10,472 nt of DNA. It comes from an uncultured Parabacteroides sp. Its GTDB lineage: Bacteria; Bacteroidota; Bacteroidia; Bacteroidales; Tannerellaceae. A model generated the notes under the pieces. The model was not told where the DNA came from. It saw nothing but the letters and a program-made list of their open reading frames with translations, and searched no databases. The position numbers and the translations under genes were made by a program. The stretch spans positions 1 to 10,472 of the forward strand of contig CALBYC010000151.1 of assembly GCA_937890135.1 (NCBI GenBank), in the 5' to 3' direction. Shown here one piece after another: positions 1 to 7,225 of this stretch (positions are counted from its first letter, which is position 1; each line of letters starts with the position of its first letter).

Positions 1-1261
1 TATGGCCTCCGAAATTTCCCAACAGATCCCGGCAACTTTCCACCGCCTTATATATGTCAAAGTTAGAGACCGAACGAGCAGAACCGGTTATCAGCCCGGA
101 AGATTTGGTCAGGACAACCGCCGGGCGATTATACTTCTCCGTCAAACGCGATGCCACTATCCCGATGACGCCTTTATGCCAATCCGGATTATACACAATA
201 ATTGCTTTATTGTCCTCGTTGCTTTGAATGCTGCTGATGATGGCATTCGCCTCATCAGTTATTTTTTTATCCAACTCACGGCGCTCCTCGTTGTACTGAT
301 TGATGTTTTCGCTCTTTTGCCTCGCAACCGCACTGTCCTTGGCCAAAAGCAGCTCTACCGCTTCCCTGCCATTCATCATACGCCCTGACGCGTTGATGCG
401 AGGGCCGATCTTAAAGACAATGTCACTAATGGTAATTTCTTTGCCACTCAACCCGCATACGTCAATAATCCCCTTCAGCCCCAAACTTGGATTGCTATTG
501 ATCTGTTTCAACCCGTAATAGGTAAGGATACGGTTTTCACCCGTAATCGGGACAATGTCAGACGCAATGCTAACCGCTGTCAACTCCAGCAGCTTCTCCA
601 GCTCGGAGAAAGGGAAACCGTTGTCTGCCGCAAAGGCTTGCATGAACTTGAACCCCACACCACAACCCGACAGATGTTCGTATGGATAGTGAGAGTCCTC
701 CCGTTTGGCATCCAATACAGCCACTGCGTCCGGCAACACATCGTCTGCAAGGTGATGGTCACAGATGATGAAATCAATGCCCTTTTCTTTTGCATACTCT
801 ATCTTGTCGATTGCTTTAATGCCGCAATCCAAAGATATGATCAAAGTCACCCCTCGCTCAGCAGCGTAATCAATGCCCTTGGTGGATATCCCGTACCCTT
901 CATCATAACGGTCAGGGATGTAGTAATCCAAATTGGATGTATATGAACGTAAATACTTATACACCAATGACACGGCAGTAGTCCCGTCGACATCGTAATC
1001 GCCATATATCAATATTTTTTCCTTCTCGCCCAATGCCCTGTTAAGACGCTTCACCGCCTTGTCCATATCTGGCATCAGGAACGGATCTTCCAAATCGTTC
1101 AAGCTGGGCTTGAAAAATTTCTTCACCTCTGCAACGGTTTTCAGCCCGCGCCTTACGAGGAACAAGCTGATGACCGGGTCAAGTTCCAGTTCTGCAGCTA
1201 AAATGTCCCGCTGTTCTTTTTCTTCCGCTGTAGGAGGTTGATAGTTCCATTTGTTAGTCAT
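1..1261 (-). CDS. recJ: Single-stranded-DNA-specific exonuclease RecJ (3' end cut by window edge)
   Basis: RecJ is a cytoplasmic 5'-to-3' exonuclease on single-stranded DNA, used in recombinational and mismatch repair. About 420 residues are visible, starting MTNKWNYQPP. The DHH-phosphoesterase core is intact: YGDYDVDG at residues 86-93 (motif I, Asp88, Asp90 and Asp92 as metal ligands), CDHH at 167-170, and GPRINASGRM further on. The last visible residues are FGGH, the start of the DHHA1 motif GGHxxAAG, so roughly a quarter of the protein, including the C-terminal OB-like domain, lies outside the window. The start at 1261 is preceded by an A-rich leader (AAAGAAAGAAAAAATATATAA) with no strong Shine-Dalgarno sequence, which is common in Bacteroidota. 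A terminator and 350 nt of non-coding sequence separate it from the gene upstream, so it probably has its own promoter. The family assignment is secure from the motifs; no frameshift is seen. Confidence 0.96.
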   Translation of the reverse strand, partial: MTNKWNYQPPTAEEKEQRDILAAELELDPVISLFLVRRGLKTVAEVKKFFKPSLNDLEDPFLMPDMDKAVKRLNRALGEKEKILIYGDYDVDGTTAVSLVYKYLRSYTSNLDYYIPDRYDEGYGISTKGIDYAAERGVTLIISLDCGIKAIDKIEYAKEKGIDFIICDHHLADDVLPDAVAVLDAKREDSHYPYEHLSGCGVGFKFMQAFAADNGFPFSELEKLLELTAVSIASDIVPITGENRILTYYGLKQINSNPSLGLKGIIDVCGLSGKEITISDIVFKIGPRINASGRMMNGREAVELLLAKDSAVARQKSENINQYNEERRELDKKITDEANAIISSIQSNEDNKAIIVYNPDWHKGVIGIVASRLTEKYNRPAVVLTKSSGLITGSARSVSNFDIYKAVESCRDLLGNFGGH

Positions 1262-1611
1262 TTATATATTTTTTCTTTCTTTATCTTAGCTGTAAATCAC
1301 ACGTTCACTTTTCCGATGTTCCTCACCTGATTACCTCTGTTTCCATGGCTTTTAACAAAAGGGAAGGCATACCTGCATGATTCAATCGGTAAAGTTATAT
1401 AAATTAATCAGCATTAATTCCATTATCTCTATAAAATAATGTTTTTATTTTTTTCTATTCCTTCCAGAACAAGCAGCGGCAGGCATCCTCCTTTACAATC
1501 AGTTTCCAAATTGAATACGGCATTTCAAGGAAAAGGATGCGAAAAGATCAAGAAATGGATGCCATGGTTCCTAGAAACGGACGGGAAGAAATTTTCCATT
1601 TTGCCTGATAC
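1262..1611. other. Non-coding region upstream of recJ
   Basis: This 350-nt AT-rich stretch lies between the terminator of the reductase unit and the recJ start. I see no credible gene on either strand. It must hold the recJ promoter and leader if recJ is transcribed separately. No perfect TAnnTTTG element occurs on the minus strand; the closest is TAACTTTA at 1396-1389, next to an AT-rich palindrome. No riboswitch or tRNA fold was recognised by eye. Confidence 0.6.
1402..1419. promoter_or_regulatory. AT-rich palindrome, possible operator or promoter-proximal site for recJ
   Basis: AATTAAT and ATTAATT are perfect inverted arms of 7 nt around a CAGC spacer. On the minus strand the palindrome sits just upstream of TATAACTTTA, which differs from the Bacteroides -7 consensus TAnnTTTG only in its last base. 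The palindrome would then cover the spacer and part of the -33 region, a position suited to a repressor or activator site. No good -33 TTTG is visible, and AT-rich sequence gives short palindromes by chance, so this is a weak call. Confidence 0.25.
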
Positions 1612-1665
1612 AAAAAAAGACGCTTCCGCCACCCTCCAAAAGAGGCAAGCGGAAGCGTCTTTTTC
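1612..1665 (-). terminator. Bidirectional intrinsic terminator after the reductase gene
   Basis: Perfect 11-nt arms GACGCTTCCGC (1619-1629) and GCGGAAGCGTC (1649-1659) enclose an inner CCTC/GAGG stem with a CAAAA loop. Read on the minus strand, the hairpin is followed directly by seven Ts (1618-1612). On the plus strand five Ts follow it (1660-1664), so it can also stop transcription from the recJ side. It starts about 55 nt past the stop codon of the aldo/keto reductase and separates that unit from recJ. Confidence 0.9.
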
Positions 1666-1690
1666 ATGCTTGATGGTTATTGGGAGACAA

Positions 1691-1715
1691 GGGATGCCTC
1701 GCCATGCGGCATCCC
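1691..1715 (-). repeat. Stop-codon hairpin (8-nt perfect inverted repeat)
   Basis: GGGATGCC (1691-1698) and GGCATCCC (1708-1715) pair around a 9-nt loop. The structure touches the last base of the reductase TAG stop codon. No T-run follows it on the minus strand, so it is not an intrinsic terminator by itself. It could protect the mRNA 3' end together with the terminator about 30 nt further on. Confidence 0.45.
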
Positions 1716-3111
1716 TACAACGTGCCCTGCTTCAAATGCTCTACAAAGTCATCGATACGCCGCATTTCCTTGGGCACGTCTATGCCTTGGGGGCAATGCG
1801 GTATACACTCCTTGCAGCCTATGCAATGATTGGCTTGCCGCAAGCGGGGAACCGAGCGGTCATAGCCTATCAGAAAAGCGCGACGAGCCTCTTTGTAGTT
1901 TTCAGCTTGCCGGCTCTCCGGCACATTCCCTTCGTTGACACATTTGTTATAGTGCAACAAGATGCCCGGAATGTCCAAACCATAAGGACAAGGCATGCAA
2001 TAGTTGCAACCATTACATCCGATGGTGGGATACTGCATCATCAAATCCGCCGTGTCGAACAAATACTGCTTTTCCTCATCTGTCAATGGCTTTAACGGGC
2101 AAAAAGAACGCAAGTTATCCTGCAAGTGCTCCATATATGTCATGCCGCTCAATACGGTCATCACTTTCGGGTAGCTCCCCACAAAACGAAAAGCCCAAGA
2201 GGCGACGCTCCGATTGGGCTCGCGCTGCTTCAACCGGGCAACTATATGATCGTGCACTTTGGACAAACGACCGCCCAACAAAGGTTCCATGATTACGACC
2301 GGTATGTCACGCTTCGCCAACTCATTATACAAATATTCCGCATCCGTATTTCTCGGATTCAGTTCTTTCGCATGCTTCCAGTCTAAATAATTCATCTGAA
2401 TCTGCACGAAATCCCACTTGTACTTGTCATGGCCTGCCAGCAGGTAGTCAAACACCTCAATGTCTCCATGGTAAGAGAATCCCAGGTTGCGGATGTTCCC
2501 TTTTTCCCGCTCCTCCAGCAAGAAATCCAAGATACCATTGTCAAGGTAACGGCCCCTCAACGCATCCATGCCGCCCATGCCAATGCCATGCAGCAACATG
2601 TATCGATATAATCCACTTGCAATTCCTTGAATGAATTATGATACATCCTCAACGAGGCTTCCCGGCTCCACGTATCGGGTGAAAAGTTGGACAGTTTTGT
2701 CGCAATGAAAAATTCATCTCTCGGATGGCGTTTCAAGGCGATACCAGTGGCCCGTTCGGAAAGTCCCTTGCAATAAGCAGGAGATGTATCGAAATAGTTC
2801 ACACCATGTTCAATGGCATAATCGACCAGGCGATTCACCGCTTCCTGATCGATAACTCCATCTTCGTCTCTCGCGCTCCCCCCTCCGATGGTAGGCCAGC
2901 GCATGCAGCCATAACCCAATATAGACACTTTCTCTCCAGTCTTCGGATTTTCCCTGTATGTCATCCGATCGGTAGGAATTTCGCTCAAATCCGCATCTGA
3001 AACATTCCCTTTCGAACCACAACCGGCAAGGGTGGCGGAAGCCATAGCTCCCGTGCCAAGCTTTTTAAAAAAGCTACGGCGGTTTATTACTTTATATTCA
3101 CTTGATTTCAT
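1715..3111 (-). pseudogene. Tat-exported aldo/keto reductase with ferredoxin-like C-terminus, frameshifted
   Basis: The two halves together give a protein of about 465 residues. The N-terminus carries a twin-arginine motif (RRSFFKK, residues 11-17) followed by a lipobox-like LAGC (Cys31), which suggests a Tat-exported lipoprotein. The aldo/keto reductase barrel follows, with the catalytic tetrad Asp108, Tyr113 (FDTSPAY), Lys139 (ATKLS) and His175 (LLHG). The C-terminus holds two cysteine clusters, CNGCNYCMPC (366-375) and CIGCKECIPHC (430-440), typical of [4Fe-4S] binding. The reading frame breaks near 2601: the 5' part stops at 2557 and the 3' part is open from an ATG at 2599. Adding one base after GAT (2604-2602) gives DYIDYMLLHG, the expected family sequence, so one base has been lost. 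The first half lacks His175 and the clusters; the second lacks the signal and three catalytic residues. It lies 12 nt after the polyferredoxin gene. It is either a recent pseudogene or a sequencing error; both halves are otherwise well conserved. Confidence 0.85.
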
Positions 3112-3123
3112 CGTTTCTTGGAG

Positions 3124-4629
3124 TTAAATATATTTATGACGTTCATGGCCTTCCACATATATCGCACTAAACGGGCGAGCAGGACAGAGATTCTCGCAGG
3201 CACCGCATCCGATGCAGCGCTCTTCGTTTACTACCGGTATTTTCAGGGATTCAGGATTGTCCGGGTCGGACAGCACCATGGTAATAGCGTGAGTCGGGCA
3301 ATGGCGCTCGCAATTGCCGCATTCTTTTCCGTCCGTCAACGGGACACAATTCTCTTTTACCCATACGGCATGCCCCACCTGGATGGAAGACTTCTCGGCT
3401 TTCGTTATCTTCAAGATAGCTCCTGCGGGACAAACTTCAGAACATTTGGTGCATTCCGGGCGGCAATATCCACGTTCATAAGACGATTCGGGCTGCATCA
3501 ATGTTTTCAAACGGGAGGATGGGCGCAACACATCGTTTGGACAAACCGACACGCATAGCTGGCAACCCGTGCAATGCGTTGCCATGTTCGCCAAGCCCAA
3601 TGCTCCGGGCGGGACAATCGGCGTCATTCGTTCCGGCACTTTCTTGTCTACGATAGTAGCGTATCCGCCATCTACCTTTTTTTCCTGAGCTTTCAAAATA
3701 GAGGCTCCAAGGAACATTCCGGTACCGGCCAAGAAATTTCGTCTGGAAGAGTTTGCATCATTAGTAGTTTTAGGGCCTGTTTCCTCGTTTGCCATTGCAG
3801 ATGTTTTAAATCGATTTGCGTAATGTATGGCATGATGCTTGCAAGCATCAACACAATCCAGGCAAACCACACAACGGCTATAATCAATTTTGTGGTTCTT
3901 GGAATCGATACATGCAGCCTTGCATTGACGCGAACAAAGCGTACAAGAGTTACACTTTGACGTATCTATGACCGGACGGAACATGGAATACTTGGCCACA
4001 AGGCTCAATACCGTCCCAACAGGGCAAATGGTATTGCAATAAGTTCGTCCATTTTTCCAAGCCAAAACAACCAAAACGGCAAAAGTAGCCATTGCTATCA
4101 AAAAGACAGGCAGGCTCTTTAACCATATCTCTTTTTGGTAGAAGGCATAACTATCCACCCGCTCAGCCAAATAGGCCAATATATTATTACCCAAATCATA
4201 CATTGGAGCAAAAAGGTTCTGTGCAATCCGCCCATAAGCACTGTAAGGTGCCAACAATGCCACAAACGAACTAATGCCCCCAAAGGCCATTACAACAAAA
4301 AGCGCAAGAACGGCATAACGCAACCAGAATTTCGCAGGAGAGTAGGAAAACCGGAACTGTTTCTTCTTCCGTTTCCCACTCATCCAAGAGATAATATCCT
4401 GAAATATGCCCAATGGGCATATTACCGAACAATAAACTCGTCCGCAAATGAATGTCAATAAAAGCATGAAAAGAATCACTCCGACATTCAAAGCCAACAC
4501 CGCCGGCAAGAATTGAATTCTCGCCAGCCACCCAAACCATCCGTGGACTGTCCCCGTAAAGTCCAAAAATAAAAGAGTGGTTAAGGTAAACAATACAATC
4601 GCTAACGCTGTCCTAAATTTACGTAACAT
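3124..4629 (-). CDS. NapH/NapG-like fused membrane polyferredoxin (4Fe-4S protein)
   Basis: This is a 501-aa membrane electron-transfer protein. The N-terminal part resembles NapH: hydrophobic helices near residues 6-22, 41-61, 103-127 and 172-191, with the paired motifs CGRVYCSVICP (62-72) and NGRTYCNTICP (193-203). Two [4Fe-4S] cysteine sets follow (Cys226/229/232/236 and Cys253/256/259/263). At 295-299 there is a twin-arginine motif, SRRNF, with a hydrophobic stretch after it, as at the start of NapG. The C-terminal half has four further cysteine sets (353-363, 389-400, 437-444 with Cys428 nearby, 472-482). NapH and NapG are normally separate proteins that pass quinol electrons toward the periplasm; here both are in one chain. 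The adjacent Tat-type aldo/keto reductase is the likely partner, since no nitrate reductase gene is in the window. The start at 4629 follows a TATATTTG promoter element. The exact substrate is unknown. Confidence 0.88.
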   Translation of the reverse strand: MLRKFRTALAIVLFTLTTLLFLDFTGTVHGWFGWLARIQFLPAVLALNVGVILFMLLLTFICGRVYCSVICPLGIFQDIISWMSGKRKKKQFRFSYSPAKFWLRYAVLALFVVMAFGGISSFVALLAPYSAYGRIAQNLFAPMYDLGNNILAYLAERVDSYAFYQKEIWLKSLPVFLIAMATFAVLVVLAWKNGRTYCNTICPVGTVLSLVAKYSMFRPVIDTSKCNSCTLCSRQCKAACIDSKNHKIDYSRCVVCLDCVDACKHHAIHYANRFKTSAMANEETGPKTTNDANSSRRNFLAGTGMFLGASILKAQEKKVDGGYATIVDKKVPERMTPIVPPGALGLANMATHCTGCQLCVSVCPNDVLRPSSRLKTLMQPESSYERGYCRPECTKCSEVCPAGAILKITKAEKSSIQVGHAVWVKENCVPLTDGKECGNCERHCPTHAITMVLSDPDNPESLKIPVVNEERCIGCGACENLCPARPFSAIYVEGHERHKYI

Positions 4630-4651
4630 ATTTTGAAAGTTATTTATTATG

Positions 4652-4659
4652 CAAATATA
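4652..4659 (-). promoter_or_regulatory. Bacteroides-type -7 promoter element (TATATTTG)
   Basis: On the minus strand TATATTTG matches the Bacteroides sigma-ABfr -7 consensus TAnnTTTG exactly. It lies in the 97-nt gap between the PAP2 stop codon and the polyferredoxin start, and would place transcription start close to 4645, giving a leader of about 16 nt. No good TTTG is found at the expected distance for the -33 box; the region there reads ACAAGGACATAAGG, with a short direct AGGACA repeat. It probably drives the polyferredoxin-reductase pair. No hairpin terminator for the upstream operon is visible in this gap. Confidence 0.5.
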
Positions 4660-4726
4660 TGGAACCCAATCCTTATGTCCTTGTCCTATTTACCTTTTAT
4701 TTTATCATTTTTACAGAAAACATAAA

Positions 4727-5539
4727 TTAAAACTTATAGACAAAGTAAATCCCTCCACCGCCCGAGACTATGGATGGAGACACAACCATTTCCTTTCCTG
4801 AACGCAAGTTAATCGCCTTCGCTATGACATTGCGAACGGGGAAATAAATCAGATATGAAAGTTCTGCCGACAATATTCCAAATCCTGCACCAGCAACCAC
4901 ATCCGCAACCCAATGACGATTGTTATAAAGACGTGAACTACCTACTAAAAGGCCTATTGCATAGCCGGAATAAGCCAGCCACGGATTGCGGCCCTTAAAT
5001 TCCTTGTACGCTATGTGTGCACCTAAAAAAACATTAGAAGTATGTCCAGACGGGAATGAGCGGCTGCCGCCATCCGGACGGGTCTCATTAACTATCGTTT
5101 TCACTCCATGCACCAATCCTGCGTTGATCATCTCTCCCAATCCAACCAAGCAAAGCTGATCTGCCCAACTATGCTCTTCCTCCCCCATCAAATCACAAAG
5201 AAAAACCCAGCCCAACATGCCCCATTCAAGATAATTATCCACTTTGATTTGTCGGACTGAATCTTTGCGGGAAAACAGATGAAAATCGTTCATCCCATCA
5301 ATGGCTGTGCCTACAACACCAACAGTTATCAACGAGGCCGGGAGTATCAATGATTTCGGGCTGAAGGCATAATCAACAACAGGCATCCTTCGGGATGAAT
5401 CTACCTGAACCACCGGACTCTGATGGCAACTGTCATCTTGACCACCCGACTGCTCCCAATATCCACTTATTTGTGGTATCTGAGCATTTCCCGCCAATAT
5501 GCATGAAAACAGAAGTACAAAATTTATTACTCTTCTCAT
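4727..5539 (-). CDS. Exported PAP2-family phosphatase
   Basis: From Met at 5539 this is a 270-aa protein with a signal peptide (MRRVINFVLLFSCILAGNAQ, cleavage likely near residue 19). All three signature motifs of the type 2 phosphatidic acid phosphatase superfamily are present: KTIVNETRP (Lys147, Arg154, Pro155), PSGH (163-166, catalytic His166) and SRLYNNRHWVAD (Ser202, Arg203, His209, Asp213). Such enzymes remove phosphate from lipid phosphates or similar substrates at the membrane or periplasmic face; the substrate cannot be read from the sequence. Hydrophobic segments lie around 63-80, 104-117, 129-146, 186-201 and 211-233. The frame is open up to an ATG at 5626, directly after the upstream stop, but the extra 29 residues (charged, with several Trp) are not a signal peptide, so I prefer the internal start. 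It is probably the last gene of the dnaB operon. Lipid A phosphatase is possible but unproven. Confidence 0.87.
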   Translation of the reverse strand: MRRVINFVLLFSCILAGNAQIPQISGYWEQSGGQDDSCHQSPVVQVDSSRRMPVVDYAFSPKSLILPASLITVGVVGTAIDGMNDFHLFSRKDSVRQIKVDNYLEWGMLGWVFLCDLMGEEEHSWADQLCLVGLGEMINAGLVHGVKTIVNETRPDGGSRSFPSGHTSNVFLGAHIAYKEFKGRNPWLAYSGYAIGLLVGSSRLYNNRHWVADVVAGAGFGILSAELSYLIYFPVRNVIAKAINLRSGKEMVVSPSIVSGGGGIYFVYKF

Positions 5540-5551
5540 ACCATTATTATT

Positions 5552-5556
5552 CCTCC
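5552..5556 (-). promoter_or_regulatory. Possible ribosome binding site for the internal PAP2 start
   Basis: GGAGG on the minus strand lies 12 nt before the ATG at 5539, somewhat far for a Shine-Dalgarno sequence. Nothing comparable precedes the upstream ATG at 5626. Together with the signal peptide that begins at 5539, it supports the internal start. Confidence 0.35.
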
Positions 5557-5626
5557 ATTCCAACCACCAAGTGCAATCTCGTTCATATTCACCATTGGCT
5601 ATCATCTCATTCGACACTTTCGACAT

Positions 5627-7210
5627 TCAATTATAAAGAACAGCTATACTTTCCGCACAACGTTCGCCGTCGATAGCTGCAGAAACTATCCCCCCCGCAT
5701 ATCCTGCACCTTCGCCGCAAGGGAACAAACCTTTCACCGCAACATGTTGCAAAGTGTCTTTATCTCGAAGGATACGGACTGGAGAAGAGGTTCTCGTCTC
5801 AACACCTATCATCAGTGCACTATTCGTCAAAAAACCCTTAGCGATTTTGCCAAAATGGATAAAACCATCCTGTAACCGGGAAGAAATGAACGGAGGCATC
5901 CAAAAATGCAAAGGAGAGGATATTACACCTGGAGCATATGATGTCTTTGGCAAATCTTTGGACAAACTGTTATGGATAAAGTCATCCATTCGTTGCGCTG
6001 GTGCCGTTTGTCTGCAGTTCCCGTTCGACCAACATAGTTCTTCTAATTTTTCCTGAAATTGCATCATTCGCAATTCAGGAACTGTCGGTCCATCCATTTC
6101 ACTCGGCAAATGCAAGGCCTTATCTTCCAAATCTTCCGGATGAATCTCCACAACCATACCAGAATTTGACCAATAAGAACCACGATCGGAAGGAGACATG
6201 CCATTCACTACGATTTGGCGCAGTCCACTTGCTGCAGGGACTATAAAACCTCCGGGACACATGCAAAAAGAATAAACGCCTCTCCCTCTTACTTGCGTCA
6301 CAAAACTATATTCGGCTGCAGGCAAATATTCGCCTCTGCCTTCTCTCCTATGATACTGGATTTGGTCTATCAAATGTTGCGGATGCTCCAAACGGACTCC
6401 CACAGCCAGCCCTTTGGCTTCAATCTGAATGTGTTCCATTGAAAGATAGCGATAGACATCACGGGCAGAATGACCTGTAGCCAAAATGACCGGTCCCAAA
6501 AACGTTTTGCCGGTATTGGTTTCAATGCCAATCACTTCGTTTTCTCTCATTACCAGCCGATCCATGCGCGTTTCAAAGTGGATCTCACCCCCACAGCGAA
6601 TTATCTGTTTGCGCATATTTTCTATCACTCGTGGCAGTTTATCCGTCCCAATATGCGGATGGGCATCGGAAAGAATAGAGGCACTGGCGCCATGCTGGCA
6701 AAACACATTCAATATTTTATCGACAGACCCTCTTTTCTTACTCCTCGTATATAGTTTTCCATCCGAATAGGCACCCGCACCGCCTTCTCCAAAACTATAA
6801 TTGGACTCAGGATCTACTATCTGTTCCCTGCTAATCAAAGCCAAATCTTTTTTCCTATCACGGACATTTTTGCCTCGCTCCACAACAATAGGACGGAAGC
6901 CCAATTCTATCAGCCGCAAAGCAGCAAACAGCCCACCCGGTCCCGCTCCAACAACAACGACAGGTTTCCCTTCCGATACATCTTTATACACCGCTGCCTG
7001 ATATTCAGGTTCTGGAAGCTCATCGATGAAAGCACGGACCTTCAAATTGACGTAAAGGACTCGCTGACGAGCATCTATGGAACGTTTTAATACCCTGACA
7101 GCATGGATGGAAGTCATTTTTGCTCCTGTCTTTTGTGCGACAACTTGTTTCAGTGATAGTTCATTTGCTGCTTGTTCTGGCAAAATGCGTAATTGCAGTT
7201 CTTGTATCAT
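5627..7210 (-). CDS. FAD-dependent dehydrogenase, COG2509 type
   Basis: This 527-aa cytoplasmic flavoprotein matches the uncharacterised FAD-dependent dehydrogenase family (COG2509). It has an N-terminal extension of about 80 residues, then a Rossmann dinucleotide-binding motif VVVVGAGPGG (84-93) and the acidic residue Glu111 at the end of the second strand, which would bind the FAD ribose. Further conserved-looking stretches are FGEGGAGAYSDGKLYTR (140-156), an ATGHSARD segment, and a C-terminal GEGAGYAGGIVSAAIDG motif that probably closes over the flavin. Length is usual for the family. There is no signal peptide or membrane helix. Its substrate is not known, and the sequence does not show whether it uses NADH or NADPH. 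The start at 7210 has AGAAAAGAG just before it and lies 15 nt after the dnaB stop, so it is probably translated from the dnaB transcript. The PAP2 gene follows. Confidence 0.9.
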   Translation of the reverse strand: MIQELQLRILPEQAANELSLKQVVAQKTGAKMTSIHAVRVLKRSIDARQRVLYVNLKVRAFIDELPEPEYQAAVYKDVSEGKPVVVVGAGPGGLFAALRLIELGFRPIVVERGKNVRDRKKDLALISREQIVDPESNYSFGEGGAGAYSDGKLYTRSKKRGSVDKILNVFCQHGASASILSDAHPHIGTDKLPRVIENMRKQIIRCGGEIHFETRMDRLVMRENEVIGIETNTGKTFLGPVILATGHSARDVYRYLSMEHIQIEAKGLAVGVRLEHPQHLIDQIQYHRREGRGEYLPAAEYSFVTQVRGRGVYSFCMCPGGFIVPAASGLRQIVVNGMSPSDRGSYWSNSGMVVEIHPEDLEDKALHLPSEMDGPTVPELRMMQFQEKLEELCWSNGNCRQTAPAQRMDDFIHNSLSKDLPKTSYAPGVISSPLHFWMPPFISSRLQDGFIHFGKIAKGFLTNSALMIGVETRTSSPVRILRDKDTLQHVAVKGLFPCGEGAGYAGGIVSAAIDGERCAESIAVLYN

Positions 7211-7225
7211 CTCTTTTCTGGGTAT

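Noticed and set aside
1445..1486. 13-codon minus-strand open frame with AGGAGG directly before its ATG
   Set aside because: The spacing is zero, the peptide (MPAAACSGRNRKK) matches nothing I know, and there is no sign of a leader-peptide attenuator.
1439..2095. Long open frame on the plus strand (218 codons)
   Set aside because: It covers the terminator and runs antisense to the conserved ferredoxin-like end of the reductase; the product has no recognisable domain.
2595..2612. Programmed -1 ribosomal frameshift joining the two reductase halves
   Set aside because: A -1 slip would restore the expected Tyr, but there is no X-XXY-YYZ slippery heptamer and I see no clear downstream pseudoknot; a simple deletion explains it better.
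3124..4629. Polyferredoxin as part of a nitrate reductase (nap) operon
   Set aside because: No napA, napB, napC or napD gene is present in the window; the neighbour is an aldo/keto reductase.
4727..5539. PAP2 protein as lipid A 4'-phosphatase LpxF
   Set aside because: Only the general PAP2 motifs are visible; a cleavable signal peptide and the C-terminal extension give no specific support for LpxF.
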